Assembly (NCBI RefSeq): GCF_001466725.1
Contig: NZ_CP013650.1
Span: 1 to 64,000, forward strand
Origin: Lacimicrobium alkaliphilum
Lineage (GTDB): Bacteria > Pseudomonadota > Gammaproteobacteria > Enterobacterales > Alteromonadaceae
Length of the DNA stretch: 64,000 nt
Direction of reading: 5' to 3'
A program made the position numbers and the translations under genes. Every line of letters starts with the position of its first letter. The stretch's first letter is position 1. Positions 55,018-63,353 of the stretch are shown piece after piece. Below the pieces are notes generated by a model. The model saw only the letters and a program-made list of their open reading frames with translations. It made no database searches and was not told the DNA's origin.

Positions 55018-55506
55018 ATGATGCAAAATTTACTGTCAATTGTAATTATCGGTATAGGGGCCACTGCTGTGATGGACTTATGGGGTGCGCTTCGCAAGCC
55101 CTTGCTCGGCGTACCACCACCCAACTATGCCATGCTGGGCCGCTGGATAGCCCATATGACCCACGGGCAGTTCTGCCATAAGTCTATTGCCGCATCACCT
55201 TCCATAGCTGCGGAACAGATTATTGGATGGGTAGCCCATTATCTGACCGGCATCGCGTTTGCGGCCCTGCTGATTGGTATCAGTGGCCCTGCATGGATCC
55301 AGAACCCCACCATGGGTCCCGCTTTTGCGGTTGGAACTGGCACAATAGCGGCGCCCTTTTTGCTTATGCAGCCAGGCATGGGAGCCGGTTTTGCCGGCTC
55401 AAAAATGCCCAACCCGAACGCGGCCAGATTGCAGAGCCTGCTCACACATATGGCTTTTGGTCTCGGGTTATATCTGTCTGGTCTGGCGGTTAGTCTGATT
55501 TGTTAG
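55018..55506 (+). CDS. DUF2938 membrane protein
   Basis: 162 residues, four membrane helices. IGIGATAVMDLWGALRKPLLGVPPPNYAMLGRWIAHMTHGQFCH and MQPGMGAGFAGSKMPNPNAARLQSLLTHMAFGLGLYL match DUF2938. Function unknown. Regulated by the divergent MerR gene. Confidence 0.88.
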   Translation: MMQNLLSIVIIGIGATAVMDLWGALRKPLLGVPPPNYAMLGRWIAHMTHGQFCHKSIAASPSIAAEQIIGWVAHYLTGIAFAALLIGISGPAWIQNPTMGPAFAVGTGTIAAPFLLMQPGMGAGFAGSKMPNPNAARLQSLLTHMAFGLGLYLSGLAVSLIC

Positions 55507-56132
55507 GCTGCCGCCCTCTGGGCTATAGCCTGTTCGGCGGATTTCAAGGCGCGCTTTAAGCGCCCGTCCTGAAATTCTTCGTAGCCTACCCGTACAAATT
55601 CGATACTGTTCAGGCCGATAAAATTGAGCATGGTGGTCAGATGGGGCTCCAGAAAATTGAGTTGTGACAGCGGGCCGCCCGGCAACAGGTCGCCATCACC
55701 TACCGACACAATAATAGTGACGGGTTTATCGGTCAGCAGCGGTTGATAAGGGTTCGGAGCCTGAGGATCGAAACCAAAGGAGCGATTGACCCGGATAATC
55801 TGATCAAAGTAGGCCTTCAGCTGCGAAGGCAAGCCGAAATTGTACATAGGCACGCCCAGTACCAGCGCGTCGGCCTCTTCAATTTCTGTCAGCAATAGTT
55901 CGCTTTCAGACAATACCGCCTGTGCTACCGGGGAGCGATCTTGCGGTGGCGCAAAGGCACTGGCAATCCAGGCTTCGTTGACCACAGTGGGAGGTTGCAG
56001 CGTTACGTCCCGTTCAGTCAGTTCACCTGCTGGATGAGCAGCGAGCCAGCGTTCGGCAAACTGCCGGGTCAGGCTACGGGTAACAGAACGGGTGTGACGT
56101 CCGCTGGAATTAATCATTAATAGTCGTGGCAT
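55503..56132 (-). CDS. azoR: FMN-dependent NADH-azoreductase-type flavoprotein
   Basis: 209 residues from the ATG at 56132 (AAGGAG eight bases upstream). MPRLLMINSSGRHTRSVTRSLTRQFAERW, the flavin-binding LVLGVPMYNFGLPSQLKAYFDQIIRVNRSFGF and TIIVSVGDGDLLPG are typical of the AzoR/NQO family. Likely reduces quinones or azo compounds. A HxlR gene and operator sit just upstream. Confidence 0.88.
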   Translation of the reverse strand: MPRLLMINSSGRHTRSVTRSLTRQFAERWLAAHPAGELTERDVTLQPPTVVNEAWIASAFAPPQDRSPVAQAVLSESELLLTEIEEADALVLGVPMYNFGLPSQLKAYFDQIIRVNRSFGFDPQAPNPYQPLLTDKPVTIIVSVGDGDLLPGGPLSQLNFLEPHLTTMLNFIGLNSIEFVRVGYEEFQDGRLKRALKSAEQAIAQRAAA

Positions 56133-56214
56133 AAAATAAACTCCTTTTGCTGAATAGTGCAGAACGAAGAGTTTATTATTCAGGTCTTCAGAGTTTGCAT
56201 CCACGACCAAAGCT

Positions 56215-56239
56215 GTGAGTTACTCACTGAATTGTGAGT
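56215..56239 (-). promoter_or_regulatory. candidate HxlR operator upstream of the azoreductase
   Basis: GTGAGTTACTCAC (56215-56227) is a perfect 13-base palindrome, and its right arm ACTCAC pairs again with GTGAGT at 56234-56239. These sit between the azoreductase start and the HxlR stop, where a repressor of azoR would bind. Confidence 0.55.
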
Positions 56240-56251
56240 AGAAAAAGCCGC

Positions 56252-56635
56252 CTAAAGGTGATCTTTACGGTAGGCCAGATAGGAACTGCCCCAGCTTTCC
56301 AGACTGTCCATGACCTCAGATAATGAGGCGCCAAACTCAGATAAACGATACTCGACCCGCACAGGCACTTCGGCATAGACTTGCCGTTCTATCAGTCCAT
56401 CGGCTTCCAGTTGCTTCAGCTGGGTGGTTAAGGCCTGGGCTGAAATACGTGGCAGGGCGCGCTGTAATTCTGAGTAGCGCCGACAGTGCGCCTTTAATTC
56501 AAAAAGAATGGATGGTTTCCAGCGTCCCCGCAAAATATCCAGTGCAGCCTGTACCGGGCAGTCTTGCTGCAGAGTGCCGAACTTCCTTTGATGATCTGAA
56601 AGCTGCTCAGGGGGACGTGATAACGGTTGATTCAT
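56252..56635 (-). CDS. HxlR-family regulator
   Basis: 127 residues. CPVQAALDILRGRWKPSILFELKAHCRRYSELQRALPRISAQALTTQLKQLEADGLIERQVY..VRVEYRLSEFGASLSEVM is the family signature, with Cys near the N-terminus as in redox-sensing members. Probably senses electrophiles or quinones and controls azoR. Confidence 0.92.
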   Translation of the reverse strand: MNQPLSRPPEQLSDHQRKFGTLQQDCPVQAALDILRGRWKPSILFELKAHCRRYSELQRALPRISAQALTTQLKQLEADGLIERQVYAEVPVRVEYRLSEFGASLSEVMDSLESWGSSYLAYRKDHL

Positions 56636-56813
56636 GGTGGCTCCTTGTCACCGGGTTAATAGCTGGTGGACTGAGTTTCTCACCTGGAGTACCAATTCTT
56701 CAATCCTGTTCTCAATAGTGAATCGCTATTAGCCTGAGCATCCAGGTATTTTAGCCGTCTGTTGTGCTGTTTTAATTTCCACTGAAAGGGCTGACAGAGC
56801 AGTCACTGAATTG

Positions 56814-57455
56814 TCAGTCTGCCGCAGCGAAATGCCCCATCTGATCCGCATAGGCTTTGGCGAAAGCCGGACGATCGGTGGCACGAGCAACATAGTCACG
56901 ACAGGCAGGGTATTCCGCCAGCCCGTTGAACCGATCCACCAGGCGCAGTACATCGGCCATCAGTATGTCGGCAACAGAAAAAGAGCCATTGGCCAGCCAT
57001 TCGCGATCTTCCAACACCTGCTCCATATGCCGCAGCCGCGATTCGAGGAAATTCTCCAGATGCTGGCGCCCCGGCGTTTCTGTGGTGTCGCCTGAGAACT
57101 TGAAAATGGACCAGGGCAGGCTGGCAGCTTCCACCGAGTTCAGTGCGGCGAACAGCCACATGGTTACTTCGCTTCTGCTGCGGGGGTCCGTTGGCATCAG
57201 CACATTACTTTGCTGTGCCAGATGCAGCAGGATTGCGCCGCTCTCGAAAATTGAGATATCACCATCGGTCAGCCAGGGCACCTGCCCGAAAGGCTGGCTG
57301 GAAAAATGCGCGGCTTCCCGTTCCCGGAAAGGCACAGTCTCGACGCGGTACGGCAAACCGGCCTCTTCCAGTGCCCAGCGAACTCTCAGATCTCGCACAT
57401 AGCCCCGGGGCATGTCGGGAACCCAGTCGAAAGTGGTGAGGACCAGTTCAGACAT
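56814..57455 (-). CDS. glutathione S-transferase
   Basis: 213 residues. RWALEEAGLPYRVETVPFREREAAHFSSQPFGQVPWLTDGDISIFESGAILLHLAQQ is the GSH-binding fold, and the helical domain has LANGSFSVADILMADVLRLVD. Close to the azoreductase and HxlR genes, forming an electrophile-detoxifying neighbourhood. Confidence 0.92.
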   Translation of the reverse strand: MSELVLTTFDWVPDMPRGYVRDLRVRWALEEAGLPYRVETVPFREREAAHFSSQPFGQVPWLTDGDISIFESGAILLHLAQQSNVLMPTDPRSRSEVTMWLFAALNSVEAASLPWSIFKFSGDTTETPGRQHLENFLESRLRHMEQVLEDREWLANGSFSVADILMADVLRLVDRFNGLAEYPACRDYVARATDRPAFAKAYADQMGHFAAAD

Positions 57456-57650
57456 TTGATGTCTCCATGTTATTTACATTCCATTATGGCTTCTTCTGAC
57501 TGCCAGAATAAACCATTCAGATGATATCCTTAAGTCGGACACAGATGTGTGGGCTCGACAATGTCGGTACATTATCTGGTCCGGTTGATATCAATCCGCA
57601 ATCTCCGCATAGATCCTGCCCGGACACCGTGCGAAGCAGGCTCGAAGTCA

Positions 57651-58214
57651 TCAATGGTTCTGCCCGCTGTATTTTCCGGGTTGCGACGCCTGAATTGCGC
57701 TGCAAAACTCAAACAGACTGTTTTGCAGAGGCTCTGCGAATGTTGGTTCATGTACTATGTCGTTTGCGCTCATGCCGCTGCCCAGAAGGGGTAAGGATAA
57801 ACAAGCCTCATCGACAATAACGCCAGACATGGTTGTCAGAATTTCCCGCAAAGACGCCAGAGCATGAATCGCGCGGGGAGAGGTATTAATAAGTGCGATG
57901 GGCATAGCAACAAACTCCTCTCCGGCTACCAGCCAGTCTAACGCATTCTTCATCACTCCGCTTATGCCGTGGGCGTATTCGGGGCTCGCAATGATCAAGC
58001 CGTCTGCGTCTCGCAGCGCCGCAATGAGTCTGTTGATCACGGGAAGGGTCTTCGCATCAATATCGGGATTAAACAGGGGGATGTTACCCAGTTCCCGGTA
58101 TATATTAATCTCAATATTTGATGGAGATAGTTGGTGTATGGCTTCAATGGCAGCGGTGTTAAATGAACCCGATCTCAGGCTGCCGGATATTGCCAGGATG
58201 TTGGTACTTTCCAT
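57651..58214 (-). CDS. NADPH-dependent FMN reductase-type protein
   Basis: 187 residues. LAISGSLRSGSFNTAAIEAI and GLIIASPEYAHGISGVMKNALDWLVA are the flavodoxin-like signature of NADPH-dependent FMN reductases/chromate-quinone reductases, with SPRAIHALASLREILTTMSG. Redox partner unknown. Confidence 0.92.
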   Translation of the reverse strand: MESTNILAISGSLRSGSFNTAAIEAIHQLSPSNIEINIYRELGNIPLFNPDIDAKTLPVINRLIAALRDADGLIIASPEYAHGISGVMKNALDWLVAGEEFVAMPIALINTSPRAIHALASLREILTTMSGVIVDEACLSLPLLGSGMSANDIVHEPTFAEPLQNSLFEFCSAIQASQPGKYSGQNH

Positions 58215-58562
58215 GTAACTCCCTTTCCTTTTCGATGTGCCTGAACCCGGCTTAATAAAGCAGTGCTATCTTAATAATTTACCAACTGGCCAGCAGACCA
58301 TCGTCTGCCAAAGGCCTCTGGAAGGAGTATATTATTCACCGAATGCTATATCATCGCCAGAGCTGGTGGAAACAAAGTCGCACACGGAGCCTTCGACTAT
58401 AACAAAGATAAATAAATTCCGCATAGGGATGCTTCCTGTTGCCAGGACGTATTTTCAAGTAGGTTTTTCGTGATTGGTGAAAGCGCGGGTGAAGGGGTTG
58501 GGAGCCAGGAAACCAGAAATTGCCACCGGGCCGGTAAAATGCCGGCCACAAAGATAAAATGC
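58215..58562. other. gene-free stretch of about 350 bases
   Basis: No gene of usual quality. A minus-strand reading from about 58421 downwards gives a thirty-residue frame (starting MRNLFIFVIVEGS), which is too short and lacks a clear site, so it is not called. Confidence 0.4.
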
Positions 58563-58850
58563 TTACTTAAATCTGGATTTTGCCGACTCCAGCGAACGGC
58601 CAAGTGAATCCAGTGCACTATCAATGCCTGTTTTCAAGTCTTTCCAAGCGTCATCGCTGGCCGATTTAAGTTCATCAAGTTTCTGATTCGACTTTTCCTG
58701 CTTTTCACGCAACGCGTCAATCTGTTGGTAATATTCCAGTTGCGCATCGGCCTCGGCTTTATCAGCTTTTGCCTTGAGCTTGTCAATCTCTGAATTCCAC
58801 TCATCCAGTTGTGCCTGTAGCTTTTTCTCGTAAGCTTCTTTCTCGCTCAT
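58563..58850 (-). CDS. small coiled-coil protein
   Basis: 95 residues from ATG 58850 (GTG or ATG just above also possible; AAGGAG upstream). Almost entirely charged helix: KEAYEKKLQAQLDEWNSEIDKLKAKADKAEADAQLEYYQQIDALREKQEKSNQKLDEL, ending SLGRSLESAKSRFK. Resembles small stress-response coiled-coil proteins of the sll1863 type. Function unknown. Confidence 0.8.
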   Translation of the reverse strand: MSEKEAYEKKLQAQLDEWNSEIDKLKAKADKAEADAQLEYYQQIDALREKQEKSNQKLDELKSASDDAWKDLKTGIDSALDSLGRSLESAKSRFK

Positions 58851-59020
58851 CATCACTCTCCTTTTTGAGTTTCGGTGTATCAGAATACAGATTGCTGACC
58901 GTGCAGTACAGGTTAGTTATAGCTGCCACCACCGATGAAGTAAAACCCATTATTAGTTTGACTTTCACGGCAGCATTGAATAACTTATTCTCTAAAGGCG
59001 CTCTTTAAGGGAATAAATTT

Positions 59021-60739
59021 TTGAAGGTTTATCAACGCGTTCTGCTGAGCATAGTTACCTTAGCTGGCTTTGGTGCGGGAGCCGCTCCCAATGATACCGA
59101 GGCCGACTATTTATGTGCCCACAAGATAGTGGACAATACCAGCTGGAACTTTGGTACGGCACCGGCATATTGTGATATTGAACCTTTTGGTGATCCGGAT
59201 TTTGTCAGTACCTACCTGTCAGATATTGTGTTCGACACCTCACAACCCACCAGCGAAGAGCGTGCGCGCTATATGGATGAGCTGAACGCCACCATCCGGG
59301 ATGCCGCCACCTACTACCTGTCTGTGCGTAAGCCTGATGCCTCAGAGGACGAAGAAAATGCCTGGATTGAGGCGATCAAGGCGGTCGCGAATCAGGAAAC
59401 CTTCTGGAGCCATTATCGGGATTCGGTTCTTGATGGCAGAATGAAGATGATGCGGGGTGACTCCGGCCATGGTCATGGCATGATGCAAATCGATGATCGC
59501 TGGCACTTCGCCAGAATCAATGAGGGCAAAGGCTGGCAGATTTTCGAAAACCTGCTCTACGCCATGGAAATTTTCTACGCCGAGTGGCAAAACGCCGCAC
59601 AGGCCAGTTGTATTGCAGACCCCGAGAACTGGCAGGAAAGAACCCGCGCGGCCTATTCCGCCTATAACGGCGGGCCGAGCCAGATTTGTCGCTGGTATCA
59701 GAGTCCGGCCTGGCAGGACGAAGGCTTTCTGGGTAAATATGAAGCCAAATCCTGGCTGAATTATATTGCCGATAATAATAAAACCGCTCCTGTTGACGTT
59801 CCCTGCATGATGGAAGGCGTCGAATTTTGTGTACCGGAATATGAGCCGCCGCCCTATTCACTGGAAAATCCTGAATATCCCTGGCAATACAATTATTTAA
59901 AACTCAATAGCGGCGAGATCTGCCTGCTCGAAAGTGACACTTTCCATTGTGTTGCGCAGCAGCAGGATGCAGCCTGCTTAAACGCCAGATTTGATCGGGT
60001 CTCAGTTGCCCAGGCCATTGAACTGGATGAGGAACAAAGTAATGCCTACCCCAAAACGGTACATGAAAAGCACGCGTGCATGGGCTATCTGGAGAACAGT
60101 TTTACCGTGGGTCAGAGCATCAGTGCTGAGAAAGCCATAAATATCCGCCAGAGCGCGGCAGGCACCGATACCGGTGCAGATGCGGTAGTGGGGCAGGTTT
60201 ACCAGATACTGGATATTGTAGCGGGCACACCGGCGGATCAGTCCCGTTATTATCGCATCCAATATTCCGGCGACAACCAGGGTTATATCTATGCCGGTGG
60301 CCTGTGGGATTTCAGCGACTGGGCATCATCGGCAACGCATCATGATCTGGCCGAAGAAGATCGCATCATTGCCATGCCGGGCGATGAGATCTACGTGACA
60401 AAATCTGATGGTATTGCACTAAAAGACGTGGCCGGTGAGCAAGGGGATGAAATTGCCAGGGTTACCAAAGATACGGCCCTTGACGTGATGGGTACGGTGG
60501 TACTGGGTGACAATAACGATATTTACTATGAAGTTAATCTGAATTCCCAGAGTGGTTATATCTATGGCGGCAGTCTGTTACCCACATCCACTTTGTCTGA
60601 CTGGACGTCATTCAGCCCGGACGACAGTGAAACGCCAACACCTCCGGCCCCACCACCCTCAAGTCCTGATGACTCTGGTGGTGGTTCAGTCAGTTACTGG
60701 ATACTGGCGCTGTTGCTGATAAGAAGGCTGAAGTCATGA
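59021..60739 (+). CDS. secreted lytic-transglycosylase-like protein with SH3-type domains and GlyGly-CTERM tail
   Basis: 572 residues from a TTG (TAAGGG upstream). Signal peptide at 1-22. The region VANQETFWSHYRDSVLDGRMKMMRGDSGHGHGMMQI, with an E in the NQET position, then AAYSAYNGGPSQICRWYQ, fits a goose-type lysozyme/SLT fold with the catalytic Glu. Two SH3-like repeats (about 370-540; NIRQSAAGTDTGADAVVGQVYQIL) and a Pro-rich linker lead to a GlyGly-CTERM signal (SGGGSVSYWILALLLIRRLKS). Peptidoglycan cleavage near the outer surface is likely. Coupled by ATGA to the next gene. Confidence 0.85.
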   Translation: MKVYQRVLLSIVTLAGFGAGAAPNDTEADYLCAHKIVDNTSWNFGTAPAYCDIEPFGDPDFVSTYLSDIVFDTSQPTSEERARYMDELNATIRDAATYYLSVRKPDASEDEENAWIEAIKAVANQETFWSHYRDSVLDGRMKMMRGDSGHGHGMMQIDDRWHFARINEGKGWQIFENLLYAMEIFYAEWQNAAQASCIADPENWQERTRAAYSAYNGGPSQICRWYQSPAWQDEGFLGKYEAKSWLNYIADNNKTAPVDVPCMMEGVEFCVPEYEPPPYSLENPEYPWQYNYLKLNSGEICLLESDTFHCVAQQQDAACLNARFDRVSVAQAIELDEEQSNAYPKTVHEKHACMGYLENSFTVGQSISAEKAINIRQSAAGTDTGADAVVGQVYQILDIVAGTPADQSRYYRIQYSGDNQGYIYAGGLWDFSDWASSATHHDLAEEDRIIAMPGDEIYVTKSDGIALKDVAGEQGDEIARVTKDTALDVMGTVVLGDNNDIYYEVNLNSQSGYIYGGSLLPTSTLSDWTSFSPDDSETPTPPAPPPSSPDDSGGGSVSYWILALLLIRRLKS

Positions 60740-61536
60740 TCAAAAAATTGCTATTTATTGCAGCCGTTTGCGCCATAGCACTTTATCTGTGGCAACCCTG
60801 GTCGCAGGGTGAAGTCGCCGACGCCACCGCGCCAGCTTCTCAGGCCGGGCCACAACCGCCGGTTCACAAACCTCAGAAGGAAGCCAACAGCAAAGATAAA
60901 CAGCCCGCGCCTGACAATAAACAACAGGCAAGGTCATTACCTGATGAGTTTTATCAGCAACGTGAAGAGATTATCAGCGCGCTGGATCAGGCAAAAGCCT
61001 GCCAGGACACCGGCGAGTGCGCGTCCTCAGAGGACGACCCCAGGGCCGCCATGTTTGAACAGGAAAAACGGCTGGTGGCAGCATTAAAAGCTCTGCAGGA
61101 GTTATATGCCAGCCATCAGTTTGAAGATGAACAGCTGGCCGCTATCACAGGTGAGTATCTGACCAGCCCTTTAGGCCGGGTTCAGTATCAGGCCCTGGAA
61201 ATGATGCAGCAGCAATCCCCCGTTACTGACAATGCACGGATTTTACTGGAGGCGTTGGATGACAGTTATGACGATAAGGTGATGGAGTCGGCTCTGACCG
61301 AGCTGCAGCGCTATCCTGAGCTGAACCAGACCATTGATGGGCTGTTTATAAAGAACCTCAGAACAGGCAGCTTTCATGTCTCCAGAACCATTGCACAGGG
61401 TATCGGGCCTTATCTCAATCAGGATAATCTCGACGCTTATGAGGCGGTGCTGGACAAACTCCCCGGCCAGTCTGCCAAGGCCAGGTTTTTGAGTGCCTCC
61501 ATCAGCAGCTATAAAAAATCGAACAACATTGACTGA
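60736..61536 (+). CDS. membrane-anchored helical protein of unknown function
   Basis: 266 residues. One N-terminal membrane helix (KKLLFIAAVCAIALYLW), a Pro/Lys/Gln-rich linker (about 25-70), then helical repeats (about 75-260; EYLTSPLGRVQYQALEMMQQQSPVTDNARILLEALDD..DKVMESALTELQRYPEL) that resemble HEAT-like pairs. Two cysteines in ACQDTGEC. Sandwiched between two cell-wall enzymes and coupled to the first, so probably a partner for it. Confidence 0.75.
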   Translation: MIKKLLFIAAVCAIALYLWQPWSQGEVADATAPASQAGPQPPVHKPQKEANSKDKQPAPDNKQQARSLPDEFYQQREEIISALDQAKACQDTGECASSEDDPRAAMFEQEKRLVAALKALQELYASHQFEDEQLAAITGEYLTSPLGRVQYQALEMMQQQSPVTDNARILLEALDDSYDDKVMESALTELQRYPELNQTIDGLFIKNLRTGSFHVSRTIAQGIGPYLNQDNLDAYEAVLDKLPGQSAKARFLSASISSYKKSNNID

Positions 61537-61584
61537 GCCATAAGCGTTTTTTATTCCCTTCAGATACCCAGGTAAGCAAGCAGT

Positions 61585-63138
61585 ATGCAAATCAAACGCA
61601 TCTTTGAACCCGTTATTCACTTCTGGTCTTCCCGCACTCTGCAGGAACGCCTGTATATCGGCGTGATTGGCATCTTGTTGTTGGGGTTGTTGAATTACAG
61701 GGCGCTGTTCGGGCCCGATGTGCCTGATTACGGAAAAGCACAGCGCCAGACGGTGGCTACCGAGTTCCGTGCCGCCTGGGTGGCTTCGGTGGTGAATATT
61801 AACTGGCCCAGTGAGCCCGGTCTGTCCCCGCAACAGCAACAACAGGAGGCCATTGCTCTTTTAGACAGTATGGCTTCTGCCAACCTTAATGCAGTGATTT
61901 TGCAGGTCAGGCCCCATGCGGACGCCTTATATCAGAGTGAACTGGAGCCCTGGTCTTACTATCTAACCGGCGAGCAGGGGCAGCCCCCCGAGCCCTTTTA
62001 CGATCCGCTCTCGTTCTGGATTGAACAGGCTCACAACCGCGGCATGGAGCTGCATGCCTGGATCAATCCTTACCGTGCCCATCACTTCGAAGGGGGTGAG
62101 ATTTCTGAGCAGTCTCTGGTCAAAACCAACCCTGAGCTGGTCAAAGCGCTTAACAACGGTATGTACTGGATGAATCCGACCCGTGAGGAAACGGTTAACC
62201 ACTCTCTGGCTGTGATTGAAGATATCGTCTCCCGCTATGATATCGATGGCATCCACTATGACGATTACTTCTACCCTTACCCCGCATATAACGATGGCGA
62301 AGACTTTCCGGATCGGGCCGAGTACGCGCAATACCTCGCTGAGGGCGGCAGCTTAACCCTGAATGACTGGCGCAGAGACGCAGTCAATCGCTTCGTAAAA
62401 ACCCTGTATCAGCAGGTTAAGGCCATCAAGCCCCATGTGAAAGTCGGCATCAGCCCTTTTGGCATCTGGCGGCCGCAATCGCCCGAGACCATAGCCGGTT
62501 TAGATCAGTATGACACGCTGTTTGCCGATGCCAGGTTGTGGCTTAATCAGGGCTGGCTGGACTATTTTACCCCGCAGCTTTACTGGGATACCAACAGGGT
62601 TGCCCAGAGTTTTCCGGTATTGCTGGCCTGGTGGCAGCAACAGAATTTTCAGGACCGGCACCTGTGGCCGGGGTTAAACAGCAACAAAGTGGCCACGGTG
62701 CAGGGCATTGATGAGGTGGTGAATCAGATTATGTTCAGCCGGGCGTTGCTGCAGGAGCAAGCGGGGCAGGTGTTCTGGAATGTGCGCACGGTCACCGACA
62801 ATCCCCGTTTTCATCAGGTGCTGACACAGAACATTTACGCAAACCAGGCACTGGTGCCGCCCTCACCCTGGCTGGACAGCACCCCGCCTGAACCACCGGC
62901 TGTTGAAATTCAGAGCGGTGATGAAGTGGTGGTTAAGTGGCAAAAAACCGGCAGCGAGCCGGTATTTCGTTGGGTGCTTTACTATAAAGACAGTGATCGC
63001 TGGCGCTATCGGATATTCAATAAAAATACTCATGAGTTTGGTTTTCCGGCTGACAGCCGGATCACTGATATCGCGGTTGTGGCGGTCGACCGCACCGGGC
63101 TGAAGAGTGAGCGTACAGACTTGCCGGTAAAACTCTAA
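61585..63138 (+). CDS. GHL10-type glycosyl hydrolase (DigH/YngK-like)
   Basis: 517 residues. A membrane helix (about 22-40) anchors it. The DUF187/GHL10 barrel has EFRAAWVASVVNINWPSEPGLSPQQQQQEAIALLDSMASANLNAVILQVRPHADALYQSELEPWS, MELHAWINPYRAHH, DGIHYDDYFYPYP, VGISPFGIW and YFTPQLYWD, the full family pattern. A C-terminal beta domain follows. Relatives (DigH of E. coli) cleave denuded peptidoglycan strands at the septum. Forms a set with the two upstream genes. Confidence 0.9.
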   Translation: MQIKRIFEPVIHFWSSRTLQERLYIGVIGILLLGLLNYRALFGPDVPDYGKAQRQTVATEFRAAWVASVVNINWPSEPGLSPQQQQQEAIALLDSMASANLNAVILQVRPHADALYQSELEPWSYYLTGEQGQPPEPFYDPLSFWIEQAHNRGMELHAWINPYRAHHFEGGEISEQSLVKTNPELVKALNNGMYWMNPTREETVNHSLAVIEDIVSRYDIDGIHYDDYFYPYPAYNDGEDFPDRAEYAQYLAEGGSLTLNDWRRDAVNRFVKTLYQQVKAIKPHVKVGISPFGIWRPQSPETIAGLDQYDTLFADARLWLNQGWLDYFTPQLYWDTNRVAQSFPVLLAWWQQQNFQDRHLWPGLNSNKVATVQGIDEVVNQIMFSRALLQEQAGQVFWNVRTVTDNPRFHQVLTQNIYANQALVPPSPWLDSTPPEPPAVEIQSGDEVVVKWQKTGSEPVFRWVLYYKDSDRWRYRIFNKNTHEFGFPADSRITDIAVVAVDRTGLKSERTDLPVKL

Positions 63139-63150
63139 GCCCTTAGAGTT
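63131..63150. terminator. hairpin at the end of the GHL10 gene
   Basis: AACTCTAA-GCCC-TTAGAGTT is a perfect eight-pair stem spanning the stop codon. It is AT-rich and without a following T-run, so only a weak terminator. Confidence 0.35.
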
Positions 63151-63268
63151 GGCTGAACGTTGTTGCTGGAGGGGCGACAGATTCCACATACATAAGGGGC
63201 AGTGGCCCTGCCCGACTGCCCATACAACTAAAGCAAACCCGCGCAAAACAGATTCAGCCGGTTAATAT

Positions 63269-63292
63269 CGACTCCTCGCATGCCAGGAGTCG
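63269..63292. terminator. hairpin between convergent GHL10 and esterase genes
   Basis: CGACTCCT-CGCATGCC-AGGAGTCG is a perfect eight-pair GC-rich stem with an eight-base loop, about 60 bases after the esterase stop on the minus strand. No clear T-run; possible bidirectional terminator or repeat. Confidence 0.4.
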
Positions 63293-63353
63293 GCCCCTTA
63301 ATAGATTCCGTGACTCAGAGCCGCCTCTGAAACGCCGTGTCGATGCCCCGGCA

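Noticed and set aside
57521-57820. 99-residue plus-strand frame with many cysteines
   Set aside because: Mostly antisense to the FMN reductase gene; no start site and no recognisable domain.
58300-58425. Thirty-residue minus-strand frame starting MRNLFIFVIVEGS
   Set aside because: Too short, no ribosome binding site that decides it, ends without domain.
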